Positions 63,698 through 64,000 of a DNA stretch of 64,000 nt are shown here, piece by piece. The DNA is from Leptospira weilii serovar Ranarum str. ICFT. GTDB lineage: Bacteria > Spirochaetota > Leptospiria > Leptospirales > Leptospiraceae. A model generated the notes under the pieces. It worked only from the letters and a program-made list of their open reading frames with translations, searched no databases and was not told the DNA's origin. The stretch spans positions 124,001 through 188,000 of the forward strand of contig NZ_AOHC02000052.1 of NCBI RefSeq assembly GCF_000332415.1, given 5' to 3'. Position numbers and translations under genes: made by a program. Numbering within the stretch: the first letter of the stretch is position 1; the number at the start of each line of letters is the position of its first letter.

Positions 63698-64000
63698 CGT
63701 TTGAAAACTGAAAGGCTGCGAATTTGTACCGGACCTATCAACGTCGTCAAATCGAATATAATATTTTTCTCATATTCCCGTTTGAAAACGGCTCGTTCTA
63801 TACATTTTCGCAATTCACAAAAAACCGGAACCAAAGGCTTCCCGATCGTTTTGATTTTTTCCTCAAATCGCAAAACGTCCGTAATACGATAACGAAGCCG
63901 CACAAGTTACTTGGATCCGGGAATCGGTTCGTCGGAATTACGACAATCTTCCGTGAGGACTTCACCTTACAACACGATCCGTAGAGGCTCCCACAAGTAT
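63698..64000. other. 303-bp intergenic stretch at the right window edge
   Basis: No convincing gene: the open frames here are short and lack ribosome sites. It must contain the promoter of the leftward outer-membrane protein gene, but no hexamers stand out. Confidence 0.5.

Noticed and set aside
63724..63984. 86-codon plus-strand frame at the window edge
   Set aside because: No ribosome site and no recognisable features; likely chance in the promoter region of the outer-membrane protein gene.

Overview
The window is chromosomal DNA of a pathogenic Leptospira. The evidence is a low-GC, lysine- and phenylalanine-rich proteome, many spirochaete-type lipoprotein signals, Leptospira-style gene starts, and members of two protein families named after L. 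interrogans loci (LIC12133-type methyltransferase and LIC12192-type 'sporadic carbohydrate cluster' protein). I could not run a database search, so the species is not resolved.

Region A (1 to about 31.0 kb, all minus strand) is one end of the O-antigen (rfb) locus, read leftward from a MarR-type regulator at 31.0 kb. It has two parts. Its right part (18.5-30.7 kb) is a compact, often overlapping set for making activated sugars: GDP-fucose synthase, an FAD oxidoreductase, a GmhA-like isomerase, two epimerases, a sugar nucleotidyltransferase, a fused cytidylyltransferase-PfkB kinase, a HAD-kinase fusion, a split transketolase, a 2OG-Fe(II) oxygenase, a LIC12192-family protein and a NUDIX hydrolase. 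Its left part (1-18.5 kb) looks more AT-rich and serovar-specific. It holds seven methyltransferases (three of the NovU/TylC3 C-methyltransferase type), a WbuC cupin, an SDR, an aminotransferase, RmlC-like and FdtA-like enzymes, two glycosyltransferases, an acyltransferase-SGNH protein and a fused ABC exporter. Together these predict a heavily methylated, deoxygenated and acylated surface glycan.

Region B (31.0-32.3 kb) is a 1.3 kb non-coding stretch with repeats, an operator-like palindrome and a possible promoter for the rfb operon.

Region C (32.3-49.4 kb) is mixed housekeeping and accessory DNA: a lysine-rich histone-like protein, a beta-propeller lipoprotein, two Hsp20 genes behind tandem CIRCE elements, a DUF486 membrane protein, a copper module (SCO, multicopper oxidase, cupredoxin-beta-helix lipoprotein and a small membrane protein), a divergent histidine kinase, an (ACT)23 microsatellite, cysteine synthase, class I aldolase, a response regulator-PAS-kinase hybrid, a CBS protein and a small lipoprotein operon.

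Region D (49.5-63.7 kb) holds a TPR/CheW operon, an operon of FYDLN protein-miaA-hfq-SPFH-like-manC-small ribosomal-type protein, then pdxJ, a lipoprotein divergent from a CtpA-type protease and nadB, and a barrel-only Omp85-type outer-membrane protein. ManC and the GDP-fucose synthase in region A could belong to the same GDP-sugar route although they lie 22 kb apart. No tRNA, rRNA, CRISPR array, integrase or insertion-sequence transposase was recognised.
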